From: an uncultured Atopobiaceae bacterium
GTDB taxonomy: Bacteria > Actinomycetota > Coriobacteriia > Coriobacteriales > Atopobiaceae
Direction: 5' to 3'
Length of the DNA stretch: 7,713 bases
Assembly (NCBI GenBank): GCA_947303905.1
Contig: CAMYZR010000054.1
Location: forward strand, 1-7,713
Shown here piece by piece: positions 1-6,292 of this stretch (positions within the stretch are counted from its first letter, which is position 1; every line of letters begins with the position of its first letter). Below the pieces are notes generated by a model that had not been told where the DNA came from, searched no databases, and worked only from the letters and a program-made list of their open reading frames with translations. The position numbers and the translations under genes are program-made.

Positions 1-8
1 TGCACAAG

Positions 9-34
9 GCCATCCGGGCTCCAACCCGGATGGC
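9..34 (+). terminator. Terminator-like hairpin at the left edge
   Basis: A perfect 10-bp inverted repeat (9-18 GCCATCCGGG with 25-34 CCCGGATGGC) encloses a 6-base loop. It is extended by a G-T and an A-T pair at 7-8/35-36, but only two T residues follow, so it is a weak rho-independent terminator at best. It most likely ends a transcript that enters from outside the window. Because the regulator gene starts only 33 bases later, it could instead lie in that gene's leader, or be read through. The stem and loop are directly visible; the role is inferred. Confidence 0.55.
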
Positions 35-56
35 TTGCGTGCCACGGGCAGGAAGA

Positions 57-63
57 GGGGAGG
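57..63 (+). promoter_or_regulatory. Ribosome binding site that sets the regulator start
   Basis: GGGGAGG ends 4 bases before the GTG at 68. The frame stays open up to a TTG at 35, but that codon abuts the hairpin at 9-34 and has no purine-rich site before it. Starting there would also add 11 residues before the usual receiver-domain beginning. The GTG start is therefore preferred. Confidence 0.75.
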
Positions 64-67
64 AACG

Positions 68-763
68 GTGGCAGATAGGATCCTAGTTGCCGACGACGAG
101 CCGGACATTCGCAGCGTCCTCGTGCTGTACCTGGAAAACGCCGGGTACGAGGTGGTCGAGGCCGCAGATGGTGGCAGCGCCCTCGAGATACTGCGAGCTG
201 GCCACATCGACCTCTGCCTGCTCGACATCATGATGCCCGTGCTCGATGGCTACAACGTGCTCAAGCGCATACGCGAGACGAGCGACGTACCGGTCATCGT
301 GATCTCCGCCAAGGGCCAGGATCCCGACAAGATCTTGGGCCTCAATCTCGGTGCGGACGACTACCTGGTCAAGCCCTTCAACCCGCTCGAGGCGGTGGCG
401 CGCGTGGGTGCGACCCTGCGTCGTGCCAAGGGCCTCATGGCCCGCCAGCAGGCGGATTCGCAGCCTTCCGCCACGTTGCGTGTTCGCGACCTCGAACTGG
501 ACCAAGATGCCTGTGCACTCACCCGCGGGGGCGTTCCCATCGACCTGACGCCGGTGGAGCTGCGCATCATGACGCTGCTCATGGAGCATCCTGGGCGCGT
601 CTTCACCAAGCAGCAGCTCTATGAGTGCGGTTGGGGCGACGAGTACGTGGCCGCCGAGAACAGTGTGATGGTCTGCATGAGCAAGCTACGCTCCAAGCTC
701 GGCGACGACCCGCAGGCCTACATCAAGACCATCAGGGGCCTCGGATACCGGCTGGAGAAGTGA
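68..763 (+). CDS. OmpR/PhoB-family response regulator
   Basis: This 231-residue cytoplasmic DNA-binding regulator is controlled by phosphorylation. Residues 3-115 form a receiver domain with the acidic pocket D9-D10, the phosphoacceptor D53 (in LLDIMMP), the switch serine S80 and the invariant lysine K102 (in LVKPF). A short linker leads to a C-terminal winged-helix domain (about 135-231) with the family's typical DLTPVELRIMTLLMEHPG and TIRGLGYRLE segments. All key receiver residues are present and the length is normal for the family. The GTG start is chosen because of the strong GGGGAGG site just upstream. The stop codon sits 5 bases before the preferred kinase start, so the pair forms a two-gene operon. 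The closest described relatives are VanR/PhoB-like regulators, but the target genes cannot be read from this window. Confidence 0.95.
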   Translation: MADRILVADDEPDIRSVLVLYLENAGYEVVEAADGGSALEILRAGHIDLCLLDIMMPVLDGYNVLKRIRETSDVPVIVISAKGQDPDKILGLNLGADDYLVKPFNPLEAVARVGATLRRAKGLMARQQADSQPSATLRVRDLELDQDACALTRGGVPIDLTPVELRIMTLLMEHPGRVFTKQQLYECGWGDEYVAAENSVMVCMSKLRSKLGDDPQAYIKTIRGLGYRLEK

Positions 764-768
764 TTCGC

Positions 769-1920
769 ATGGGCATTCGGAACCGCACCCGTGCCTCCGC
801 CGGGCAAAAGCAGGTGGTGATGGACCTCTCAACCCCCGAGGGAACCAACGAGCTGATCTTTTATCTGGTCGTGCGCTTCGTGCTGGTGATGATGGCGGTC
901 ATGCTGGTCGAATCGCTGGCGGTGTGGTTCGAGGGGCGATGTCTGCTTCCGCTGTTGCGCGGGATGGCGAAGGGCCTCAGCGCTTCGATGCCGCAGGACG
1001 CAAACTCGCTCGGCGCGCTTCTCCGCTGGTTTGGCCTGCTCGTCAGCTCCATCGTGCAGGGAAACTACCTCCAGGCCCTCGGGTTGGCCCGGGGTTCGCT
1101 TCTGGTGCTGCTTTCGCTGTTGATGCTCGCCCTGCTCGTGCTTCCGCCCCTGTATGGGGCGCTGACGTATGCACGCATGGTGGTGCGCCGCGTGCGTGCC
1201 CTCCAGGAGCGTCGCGAGCGCGAGCTTGCACAGATCGACCAGCAGCGCAGCCAGTTCATGACCGACATAGCCCACGACCTGCGCACGCCCCTCATGGCCA
1301 TCTCGGGCATGGCGCACGCCATCGCCGATGGCGTGGTACGTGACGACGGGCAGCGCGCTGAGTACCTGCAATCGATTTGCGACAAGACCGACAAGCTGAG
1401 CGGCCTGGTGTCGTCGGTGTTCGAGTACACCAAGCTGGGGAGTGGCGCCTACACGCTCGACCGCAAGCCCCTCGACTTGCCTCAGCTGCTGTTGCGCGAG
1501 GCCGCGGTTGCCTACGAGGACATCGAGGCGGCGGGGATGCACTTCTCGGTGGAGGTGCCCGAAGATCCGTGCCAGGTCTTTGCCGATGACGTGCAGTTGG
1601 GGCGCGTGGTGGCAAACCTGCTGGTAAACGCCGTCCGCCACAATCGGGCGGGGACCGAGATCGCGCTCCTACTGGTGCGCGAGGCGGGCGTGGCGTACGC
1701 GATCGTGGCCGATACGGGAGCTCCCATTGCCGACGACCCGTCTGACCTCTTCCAGCCCTTCACCCGTGGCGACGCGGCGCGCTCGTCCGCCGGAGGCAGC
1801 GGCCTAGGCCTCTCCATCTGCAAACGGATTGCTGACCTGCATGGATATGACCTCATGCTCGTACAACCCTATGGCCGTTTTGCCAAGGCCTTTGTCCTGC
1901 GCTGCGTCGTGATGGGGTAG
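769..1920 (+). CDS. Membrane sensor histidine kinase, partner of the upstream regulator
   Basis: This 383-residue kinase autophosphorylates on histidine and passes the phosphate to the adjacent regulator. A basic N-terminus is followed by TM1 (about 28-52), a short segment outside the membrane (about 53-108, with a hydrophobic patch at 80-98 that could be a re-entrant or extra helix) and TM2 (about 109-135). A charged helical linker (140-163) then leads to the H-box, with H169 in DIAHDLRTPL. The ATPase part shows the N-box (N283, N287), a G1 motif DTGAPI (D315), an F-box (LFQPFTRGD) and a G2 box (GSGLGLSI). There is no PAS or GAF domain and no clear HAMP domain. The start is uncertain: ATG 769 has GGAGA at 754-758 but with long spacing. 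GTG 760 overlaps the regulator stop as GTGA, and ATG 820 is also possible. Either of the first two starts implies translational coupling. The signal is unknown. Confidence 0.92.
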   Translation: MGIRNRTRASAGQKQVVMDLSTPEGTNELIFYLVVRFVLVMMAVMLVESLAVWFEGRCLLPLLRGMAKGLSASMPQDANSLGALLRWFGLLVSSIVQGNYLQALGLARGSLLVLLSLLMLALLVLPPLYGALTYARMVVRRVRALQERRERELAQIDQQRSQFMTDIAHDLRTPLMAISGMAHAIADGVVRDDGQRAEYLQSICDKTDKLSGLVSSVFEYTKLGSGAYTLDRKPLDLPQLLLREAAVAYEDIEAAGMHFSVEVPEDPCQVFADDVQLGRVVANLLVNAVRHNRAGTEIALLLVREAGVAYAIVADTGAPIADDPSDLFQPFTRGDAARSSAGGSGLGLSICKRIADLHGYDLMLVQPYGRFAKAFVLRCVVMG

Positions 1921-1987
1921 CGGAGCAAGGAGCAGGTTAGATACTGGTCGGGCCGATGGTCGGACCTGTCACAAGGCGATCTCGCTC

Positions 1988-2743
1988 TCAGGCGATCGGT
2001 CGCGCAGTCACCTCGACCCAGGCGGGCTTGAAGCCGCTGGCAAGCGCATTGCGAACCGACCGTACGTTGCTCCAGGCGGCGCAGTAGAAGGGGACCTTGT
2101 CGCGCTCGAAGGTCTCGCGAGCGATGCGGTTGGTGAGCGCTGCGGCAATGCCCTGCCTGCGGTAGTCGGGCAGCACGTCGATACCGATCTGCCACATCTG
2201 CGCGCAGTCGGCCGAGCAACCGGCCAGGCCCACAAGCGTCTCTCCGTCGTAGGCGCCAACCCCAAGCACGTCGAGCTGCGGGCGCTTGTCGCAGAGCGCG
2301 TTGGACCAGGCGGGCACATAGAGGTCGCGGAAGTCGTCCGGGCCAAGAACGCGCATCTCAAAGGGACAGGAGCGCTCTGCCGCCAGCAGGGCATCCACAT
2401 CCGGCAGAAAGTACTCCGCCTGAAACTGCACGCGTGCGCTCAACGGAGCCAGCAGTTCGTTGAGTCGATAGAGCTCTGGCGTCTCGAAGGCGTCGTGCAC
2501 GGCATCGAGCGTGCCAAGCCATGCGGTAATCGGCGCCACCAGCTCTTCCTCGCAACAGGCGACCACATTGCTGCCGTAGGACACCAGGTCGCAGACTACC
2601 GGCAGCTCGAAGTATGCGGGCAGGACCTCTCGTGCCGAGCTCGCGCGCACGACGTTCTCCGTCGAGAAGAAGTCCCCCGGCGCACAACAGCAGTTGTTGG
2701 CTGACTGGGCCAGCGCGATGTCGAGAATCTCGGTGTTGGTCAT
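1988..2743 (-). CDS. GNAT-family N-acetyltransferase with a conserved N-terminal extension
   Basis: A predicted 251-residue cytoplasmic enzyme that moves an acetyl group from acetyl-CoA to an unidentified amine. The C-terminal GNAT fold covers about 128-245, with the core strand MWQIGIDVLP and the acetyl-CoA pyrophosphate loop RRQGIA (195-200). The late region around WSNVRSVRNALASGFKPAW is typical of the fold. The N-terminal 120 residues match, from memory, a recurrent family in Clostridia and relatives that begins MTN-EIL-IALEQSA and continues with FETPEL and AEYFLPD segments. The protein is rich in cysteine (11 residues), including the run C18-C19-C20 and the pair C63-C64. The start follows the family beginning and an AAGGA site 6 bases upstream. 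An ATG at 2797 would overlap the stop of the preceding gene (ATGA) and add 18 residues. It is the second gene of a minus-strand pair and is convergent with the kinase gene. Confidence 0.88.
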   Translation of the reverse strand: MTNTEILDIALAQSANNCCCAPGDFFSTENVVRASSAREVLPAYFELPVVCDLVSYGSNVVACCEEELVAPITAWLGTLDAVHDAFETPELYRLNELLAPLSARVQFQAEYFLPDVDALLAAERSCPFEMRVLGPDDFRDLYVPAWSNALCDKRPQLDVLGVGAYDGETLVGLAGCSADCAQMWQIGIDVLPDYRRQGIAAALTNRIARETFERDKVPFYCAAWSNVRSVRNALASGFKPAWVEVTARPIA

Positions 2744-2749
2744 AGTCGG

Positions 2750-2754
2750 TCCTT
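2750..2754 (-). promoter_or_regulatory. Ribosome binding site for the GNAT gene
   Basis: AAGGA read on the minus strand lies 6 bases before the ATG at 2743-2741. It favours that start over the upstream in-frame ATGs at 2797 and 2776, neither of which has a comparable site. Confidence 0.6.
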
Positions 2755-2793
2755 CGTTGATGATTGGCTCTTCCATTGCGATGTGATGGACTG

Positions 2794-3492
2794 TCATGCC
2801 TGTGGATGGTGGGCGTCGATGAGATATGTGGCGGTCGTTGCACCAAAGAACCTGCTTAGCAGCTCGGCGAGCTCCTCACAGGCAGCTCTGACCTGATTGG
2901 CGTTGGCGTCGGTGAACCCGTCGATGGGAAAGACCACCTCGCGCGTTTCGGGCGTGACCTTTCCGTGCTCGCTTTGCCGCCATGTCCAACGACGCGTCTG
3001 GACGTGGTTGCCCACCGCATAGACCAACTCCCCAGGGGAGAGTGTGGGATCGGCATCGGTGCGGCTCAGCTCGACAAAGACGTCATCCGCGCGCGAGAAG
3101 CGCAGCTCCAACGTCTCGCAGGAAAGGTCCATGGCATGCGCACCCAGAGGCAGCCCATAGCTGATTGAGATGGCGTTCCCAAGATCCACCAGTGGATTCA
3201 CGCGCCAGAGCCCCTTGCCTTTGGCGATGCGGCGCAGGAGCGCGATGTTGGACGAGGGGTAGCGGCTCGGGCTCATGCCCAGTGCCGAGAACGCTGCGCG
3301 GTATGGCTGCACGCGGGGGTCTTCGCTTGCATTGATGCCAGCGAGCCGGGTTTCCGCAGCACGGACGGCATTGTCCAATAGGGCGTCGACTTCAGGTCGA
3401 GCGCAGGTGTTGTCGATGCCGCATGCCACCACCAGGCCCACACAGAGGGTTGGCAGCTGGTCGGTCACGGCCTGATCGAGCGAGAAGATCAT
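2794..3492 (-). CDS. B3/B4 (PheT-like) domain protein
   Basis: A 232-residue soluble protein with the B3/4 fold, which is otherwise found inside the beta subunit of phenylalanyl-tRNA synthetase, where it takes part in tRNA contact and editing. The domain spans about 60-215. Its family signatures are an FSALGMSPSRYPSS stretch (68-81), NPLVDLGNAISISYGLPLG (99-117) and a later GELVYAVG strand (154-161). Free-standing copies are common in bacteria and are suspected to hydrolyse mischarged tRNA or to bind aminoacyl or nucleotide ligands, but their role is not settled. The start at 3492 has an ideal GGAGG site 5 bases upstream. The frame is open to 3561, but that longer version adds a basic leader without a binding site. 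The stop overlaps an in-frame ATG of the downstream GNAT frame, and 50 bases separate it from the preferred GNAT start, so the two are probably one operon. Confidence 0.87.
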   Translation of the reverse strand: MIFSLDQAVTDQLPTLCVGLVVACGIDNTCARPEVDALLDNAVRAAETRLAGINASEDPRVQPYRAAFSALGMSPSRYPSSNIALLRRIAKGKGLWRVNPLVDLGNAISISYGLPLGAHAMDLSCETLELRFSRADDVFVELSRTDADPTLSPGELVYAVGNHVQTRRWTWRQSEHGKVTPETREVVFPIDGFTDANANQVRAACEELAELLSRFFGATTATYLIDAHHPQA

Positions 3493-3497
3493 GTGAG

Positions 3498-3502
3498 CCT
3501 CC
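3498..3502 (-). promoter_or_regulatory. Ribosome binding site for the B3/4 gene
   Basis: GGAGG on the minus strand lies 5 bases before the ATG at 3492-3490. This decides between three in-frame starts (3561, 3504 and 3492); the ATG at 3504 itself abuts this site. Confidence 0.75.
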
Positions 3503-3549
3503 ATGAAGGGCGCCGCTGCCAAACTGCGCAGAACCCTTCGCAAAACTTG

Positions 3550-3602
3550 ACGCCAGGCCAATCGATTCTGACACGTGGCCCCTACGGGCCCGCTCCTGGC
3601 GT
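3550..3602. repeat. Long-spaced 8-bp inverted repeat enclosing a smaller hairpin
   Basis: ACGCCAGG (3550-3557) and CCTGGCGT (3595-3602) are perfect reverse complements separated by 37 bases. Inside them, GGCCC (3577-3581) and GGGCC (3586-3590) form a 5-bp hairpin with a 4-base loop. The arrangement could be two operator half-sites about 45 bp apart, or a nested stem-loop in the glucosidase leader. The left arm overlaps the TTGACG -35 candidate. An 8-bp match in a region this size could arise by chance, so confidence in function is low. Confidence 0.35.
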
Positions 3603-3622
3603 AGTCTCAGGGTAGCAAAACA

Positions 3623-3639
3623 ACGGTCGGAGGGACCGT
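3623..3639 (+). promoter_or_regulatory. Hairpin with the glucosidase ribosome binding site in its loop
   Basis: ACGGTC (3623-3628) pairs perfectly with GACCGT (3634-3639), and the 5-base loop is exactly GGAGG, the Shine-Dalgarno core of the following gene. The site lies 8 bases before the ATG at 3642. A 6-bp GC-rich stem this close to the start could limit ribosome access or present the site in a fixed loop. The base pairing is visible; a regulatory effect is inferred. Confidence 0.5.
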
Positions 3640-3641
3640 CC

Positions 3642-6224
3642 ATGGCATACGAGGACATCATCGCCCAGCTCACCCTTGAGGAGAAGTGCGCCTTGCTGCA
3701 GGGTGCCAGTGCCTTCGGAACCTTTGCCATCCCGAGCCTTGGCATACCTGAGCTGCAGTTTTCCGACGGTCCACACGGCATGCGCCATCAGGACCCCACC
3801 ATGGGCAACCACTTGGGAATAGGGGGCTCGCTGCCAGCGACCTGCTTCCCCACGGCCGCAACCGTCGCACAGAGCTGGGATCCCGCGCTCGGCGAGCGCC
3901 TCGGTGCGGCCCTGGGCGAGGAGGCGGTCTGCCAGGGCGTGGGCTGCGTGCTGGGCCCGGCTCTCAACATCAAGCGCAGCCCGCTGACCGGCCGTAACTT
4001 CGAGTACTTCTCCGAGGACCCGCTCCTGACCGGCAAGATGGCAGCCGCCTACGTGCGCGGGATTCAGGGTCAGGGCGTGGCGGCATGCCCCAAGCACTTT
4101 GCCGTCAACAGCCAGGAGACGCGCCGGCAGGCATCTGACTCCGTTCTGGACGAGCGGACCCTGCGCGAGATCTACCTGACGGGCTTCGAGACCGTGGTGC
4201 GCGAGAGTGACCCCTGGTGCATCATGACGAGCTACAACATGGTCAATGGCACCTACGCCAACGAGTCTGGGCACCTGCTGAAGGAGATTCTGCGCGACGG
4301 CTGGGGCTTTGGCGGCGCAGTGGTGACCGATTGGGGTGGCAGCAACGACCACGTGGCAGGCGTCGCTGCGGGCTCCGACTTTGAGATGCCCGCACCTGGC
4401 TTTGGCGAAGCCCGCACCTTGGCTGCAGCCGTGCGTGATGGTCGCATCTCGGAGGTCACGCTGGATGCCCGTGTCGAGGAGGCGCTGCACCTGGTGATGC
4501 GTACGCGCGCTGCGGTTGAGGCCGCTGCAGGCCGCGCGTTCGACCGGGAGGCGCATCACCTGCTGGCGCGTGAGATTGCCGCGCAATCGATTGTGCTGCT
4601 CAAGAACGAGAGGGCCGAGGCGCGCGGACCGGTTGCTGGCAACCGTCCGCTGCTGCCGCTGGCGCAAGGAGCCAAGGTGGCCGTGCTGGGTGACTTTGCG
4701 GTCACGCCGCGCTACCAGGGGGCGGGCTCGTCGCTCGTCAACTGCACCCGGCTCGATACGCTTGCCGAGCTCATTGGGCAGGAAGACCTGCAGGTCGTGG
4801 GCGTTGCGCGTGGGTTCGAGCGGGATGGCCGTGAGAATGCCGAGCTAAGGCGGGAGGCCGTGGCCCTCGCCCAGCAAGCCGATGTTGCCCTCGTATGCCT
4901 GGGTTTGCCCGAATCGGCTGAGTCCGAGGGCTTTGACCGCCTGGACATGCGCATCTCCGACGCGCAGGTCGCGCTGCTCAAGGCAGTGGCCGCGGTCAGT
5001 CCGAACACGGTCGTCCTGCTCTCTGCGGGCGCATCCGTCGAGACTGAATGGGCGACTGACGCCCGTGCTCTGGTGCATCTTGCCCTGGGCGGGCAGGCTG
5101 GTGCGGCAGCGATGCTCGACGTGCTCATGGGCCGCGTCAACCCCTCAGGCAAGACCGCCGAGACCTGGTACCAGCACCTTTCGGACAACCCCACAGCGGG
5201 CAACTTCCCCAGCTACGAGAAGACCGCCGAGTACCGTGAGGGCCTCTATGTGGGCTATCGCTACTGCCAGACGGCGGGCGTGATGCCGGCCTTCCCCTTT
5301 GGCTTCGGCCTCTCCTACACCACCTTCGCGTACGCCAACCTGCGCGTTCGCCCAGGCGATCCGGCGCGGGGCACGGGTACCAAGCTCACCGTCACGCTGA
5401 CTAACACCGGTGAGGTAGCAGGTGCCGAGGTCGTCCAGCTGTACGTGGCAAAGCCCGAGCATCAGGCGTTCCGTCCCGAGCAGGAGCTCAAGGCCTTCGC
5501 AAAGGTGATGCTACGGCCGGGCGAGTCGCGCGACCTGACCTTCACCCTTGGCGAGACTGCCTTCCGATACTGGAACGTGGCAACCGATGCTTGGGAGGTC
5601 GAGGGCGGTACCTACGAGCTGCGCGTGGCGGCAAGCAGCGAGGACGTGCGCCTTGTTGGGACGGTCGCCTTGGGGGGCACCGATGCTCCGAATCCCTACC
5701 AGGGCCTCGACATCGCACCTTACGAGACTGGTCGGGTGACCGGTGGCCGCGTGAGCGACGAGCAGTTTGCCGCGCTGCTCGGGCGTCCGCTGCCCGATTC
5801 CGAGGTGACCATCGACAAGCGTATGACCTTCCGAGACCTCACGCATAGCAGAAGCCCGATGCTCATGGCCATCAGTGCGGGGTTGGGGGTGGCGGAGCGT
5901 GAGGCGTTCAAGTCGGGCGCGCCTAACATCAATGTCGAGTTCGTCTACAACATGCCCCTGCAGGCCATCGGGCAGATGACCGGAGGAATCACCGACAGCG
6001 GCCTCGTCCGTGCCATCGTGCGCGAGGCCAAGGGCTGGGGGCTGGTCGGCCTTGTCCTGATGGTGCTGGCAATTGTCCTGGGCTGGGGCATTGGTTGGGC
6101 AGTCCTGCTCTGCCTGCTGTGGGTCTTTGGTCCCTGGATCCTTGCGGCCGTGGTCAACGCCCTCAAGAACGCACGCAGTGCGAAGGCGCTCAGGGCGGCA
6201 GACGAGTCTCGACGGCTAAACTAG
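3642..6224 (+). CDS. Glycoside hydrolase family 3 beta-glucosidase with C-terminal membrane hairpin
   Basis: An 860-residue retaining glycosidase that removes terminal beta-linked sugars, most likely glucose. The N-terminal catalytic barrel (about 10-290) has SDGPHGMRH (41-49), GRNFEYFSEDP (117-127), the substrate-binding KHF (151-153) and the nucleophile D230 in VVTDWGG. The C-terminal sandwich (about 315-545) carries SIVLLKN (316-322) and SEGFDR (428-433), whose E429 is the probable acid/base. A fibronectin-III-like domain follows (about 593-665). Unlike common family members of 700-800 residues, it continues past 680 into a tail that ends in two adjacent hydrophobic helices (about 799-816 and 819-838), then a basic end. 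There is no signal peptide, and positive residues flank both helices, so the enzyme probably sits on the cytoplasmic side of the membrane. The start is set by GGAGGG 7 bases upstream. Exact sugar specificity cannot be read. Confidence 0.95.
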   Translation: MAYEDIIAQLTLEEKCALLQGASAFGTFAIPSLGIPELQFSDGPHGMRHQDPTMGNHLGIGGSLPATCFPTAATVAQSWDPALGERLGAALGEEAVCQGVGCVLGPALNIKRSPLTGRNFEYFSEDPLLTGKMAAAYVRGIQGQGVAACPKHFAVNSQETRRQASDSVLDERTLREIYLTGFETVVRESDPWCIMTSYNMVNGTYANESGHLLKEILRDGWGFGGAVVTDWGGSNDHVAGVAAGSDFEMPAPGFGEARTLAAAVRDGRISEVTLDARVEEALHLVMRTRAAVEAAAGRAFDREAHHLLAREIAAQSIVLLKNERAEARGPVAGNRPLLPLAQGAKVAVLGDFAVTPRYQGAGSSLVNCTRLDTLAELIGQEDLQVVGVARGFERDGRENAELRREAVALAQQADVALVCLGLPESAESEGFDRLDMRISDAQVALLKAVAAVSPNTVVLLSAGASVETEWATDARALVHLALGGQAGAAAMLDVLMGRVNPSGKTAETWYQHLSDNPTAGNFPSYEKTAEYREGLYVGYRYCQTAGVMPAFPFGFGLSYTTFAYANLRVRPGDPARGTGTKLTVTLTNTGEVAGAEVVQLYVAKPEHQAFRPEQELKAFAKVMLRPGESRDLTFTLGETAFRYWNVATDAWEVEGGTYELRVAASSEDVRLVGTVALGGTDAPNPYQGLDIAPYETGRVTGGRVSDEQFAALLGRPLPDSEVTIDKRMTFRDLTHSRSPMLMAISAGLGVAEREAFKSGAPNINVEFVYNMPLQAIGQMTGGITDSGLVRAIVREAKGWGLVGLVLMVLAIVLGWGIGWAVLLCLLWVFGPWILAAVVNALKNARSAKALRAADESRRLN

Positions 6225-6246
6225 GTTCCGTAGAGTTCGAACGCCA

Positions 6247-6270
6247 GAGGCCTCAACGCGCGTAGGCCTC
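6247..6270. repeat. Stem-loop between glucosidase and nitroreductase genes
   Basis: GAGGCCT (6247-6253) pairs with AGGCCTC (6264-6270), giving a perfect 7-bp stem with a 10-base loop that is itself partly self-complementary (ACGCGCGT). No T-run follows, so it is not a classic terminator. It may slow or partly end transcription between the genes, or stabilise the upstream message. Confidence 0.4.
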
Positions 6271-6281
6271 CGTGGGTCTAA

Positions 6282-6288
6282 GGGGAGG
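6282..6288 (+). promoter_or_regulatory. Ribosome binding site for the nitroreductase gene
   Basis: GGGGAGG lies 4 bases before the ATG at 6293. It rules out the upstream in-frame ORF beginning at 6272, since the site itself falls inside that extension. Confidence 0.75.
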
Positions 6289-6292
6289 CACG

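Larger units (their letters stand above)
3493..3641 (+). promoter_or_regulatory. Divergent intergenic region with promoters of both flanking operons
   Basis: These 149 bases separate the minus-strand B3/4-GNAT pair from the plus-strand glucosidase gene, so promoters in both directions are expected here. A good -35-like TTGACG is visible on the plus strand at 3547-3552, but no convincing -10 follows at 16-18 bases. On the minus strand CAGAAT (3570-3565) is only a weak -10 candidate. The stretch also holds the inverted repeats listed separately. The promoter role comes from gene arrangement, not from clear boxes. Confidence 0.5.

Noticed and set aside
625..768. N-terminal extension of the kinase frame into the regulator gene
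   Set aside because: These 48 codons overlap the winged-helix coding region in another frame and give an Arg/Gln-rich peptide with no family match; starts at 760 or 769 fit much better.
829..1641. A 270-codon open frame on the minus strand inside the kinase gene
   Set aside because: The translation is rich in His, Gln and Arg and resembles no family. The opposite strand encodes an intact kinase with all boxes.
1921..1987. Possible bidirectional terminator between the convergent kinase and GNAT genes
   Set aside because: There is a 7-bp direct repeat TGGTCGG (1945-1951 and 1957-1963) and a 4-bp hairpin (CCGA/TCGG), but no stem longer than 4-5 bp without mismatch and no T-run on either strand. 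It is too weak to call.
3582..4667. A 361-codon open frame on the minus strand inside the glucosidase gene
   Set aside because: It is antisense to a clear GH3 catalytic domain, has a low-complexity His/Arg/Gly/Ala-rich translation with no recognisable motif, and no good binding site. Long antisense frames are expected at this base composition.
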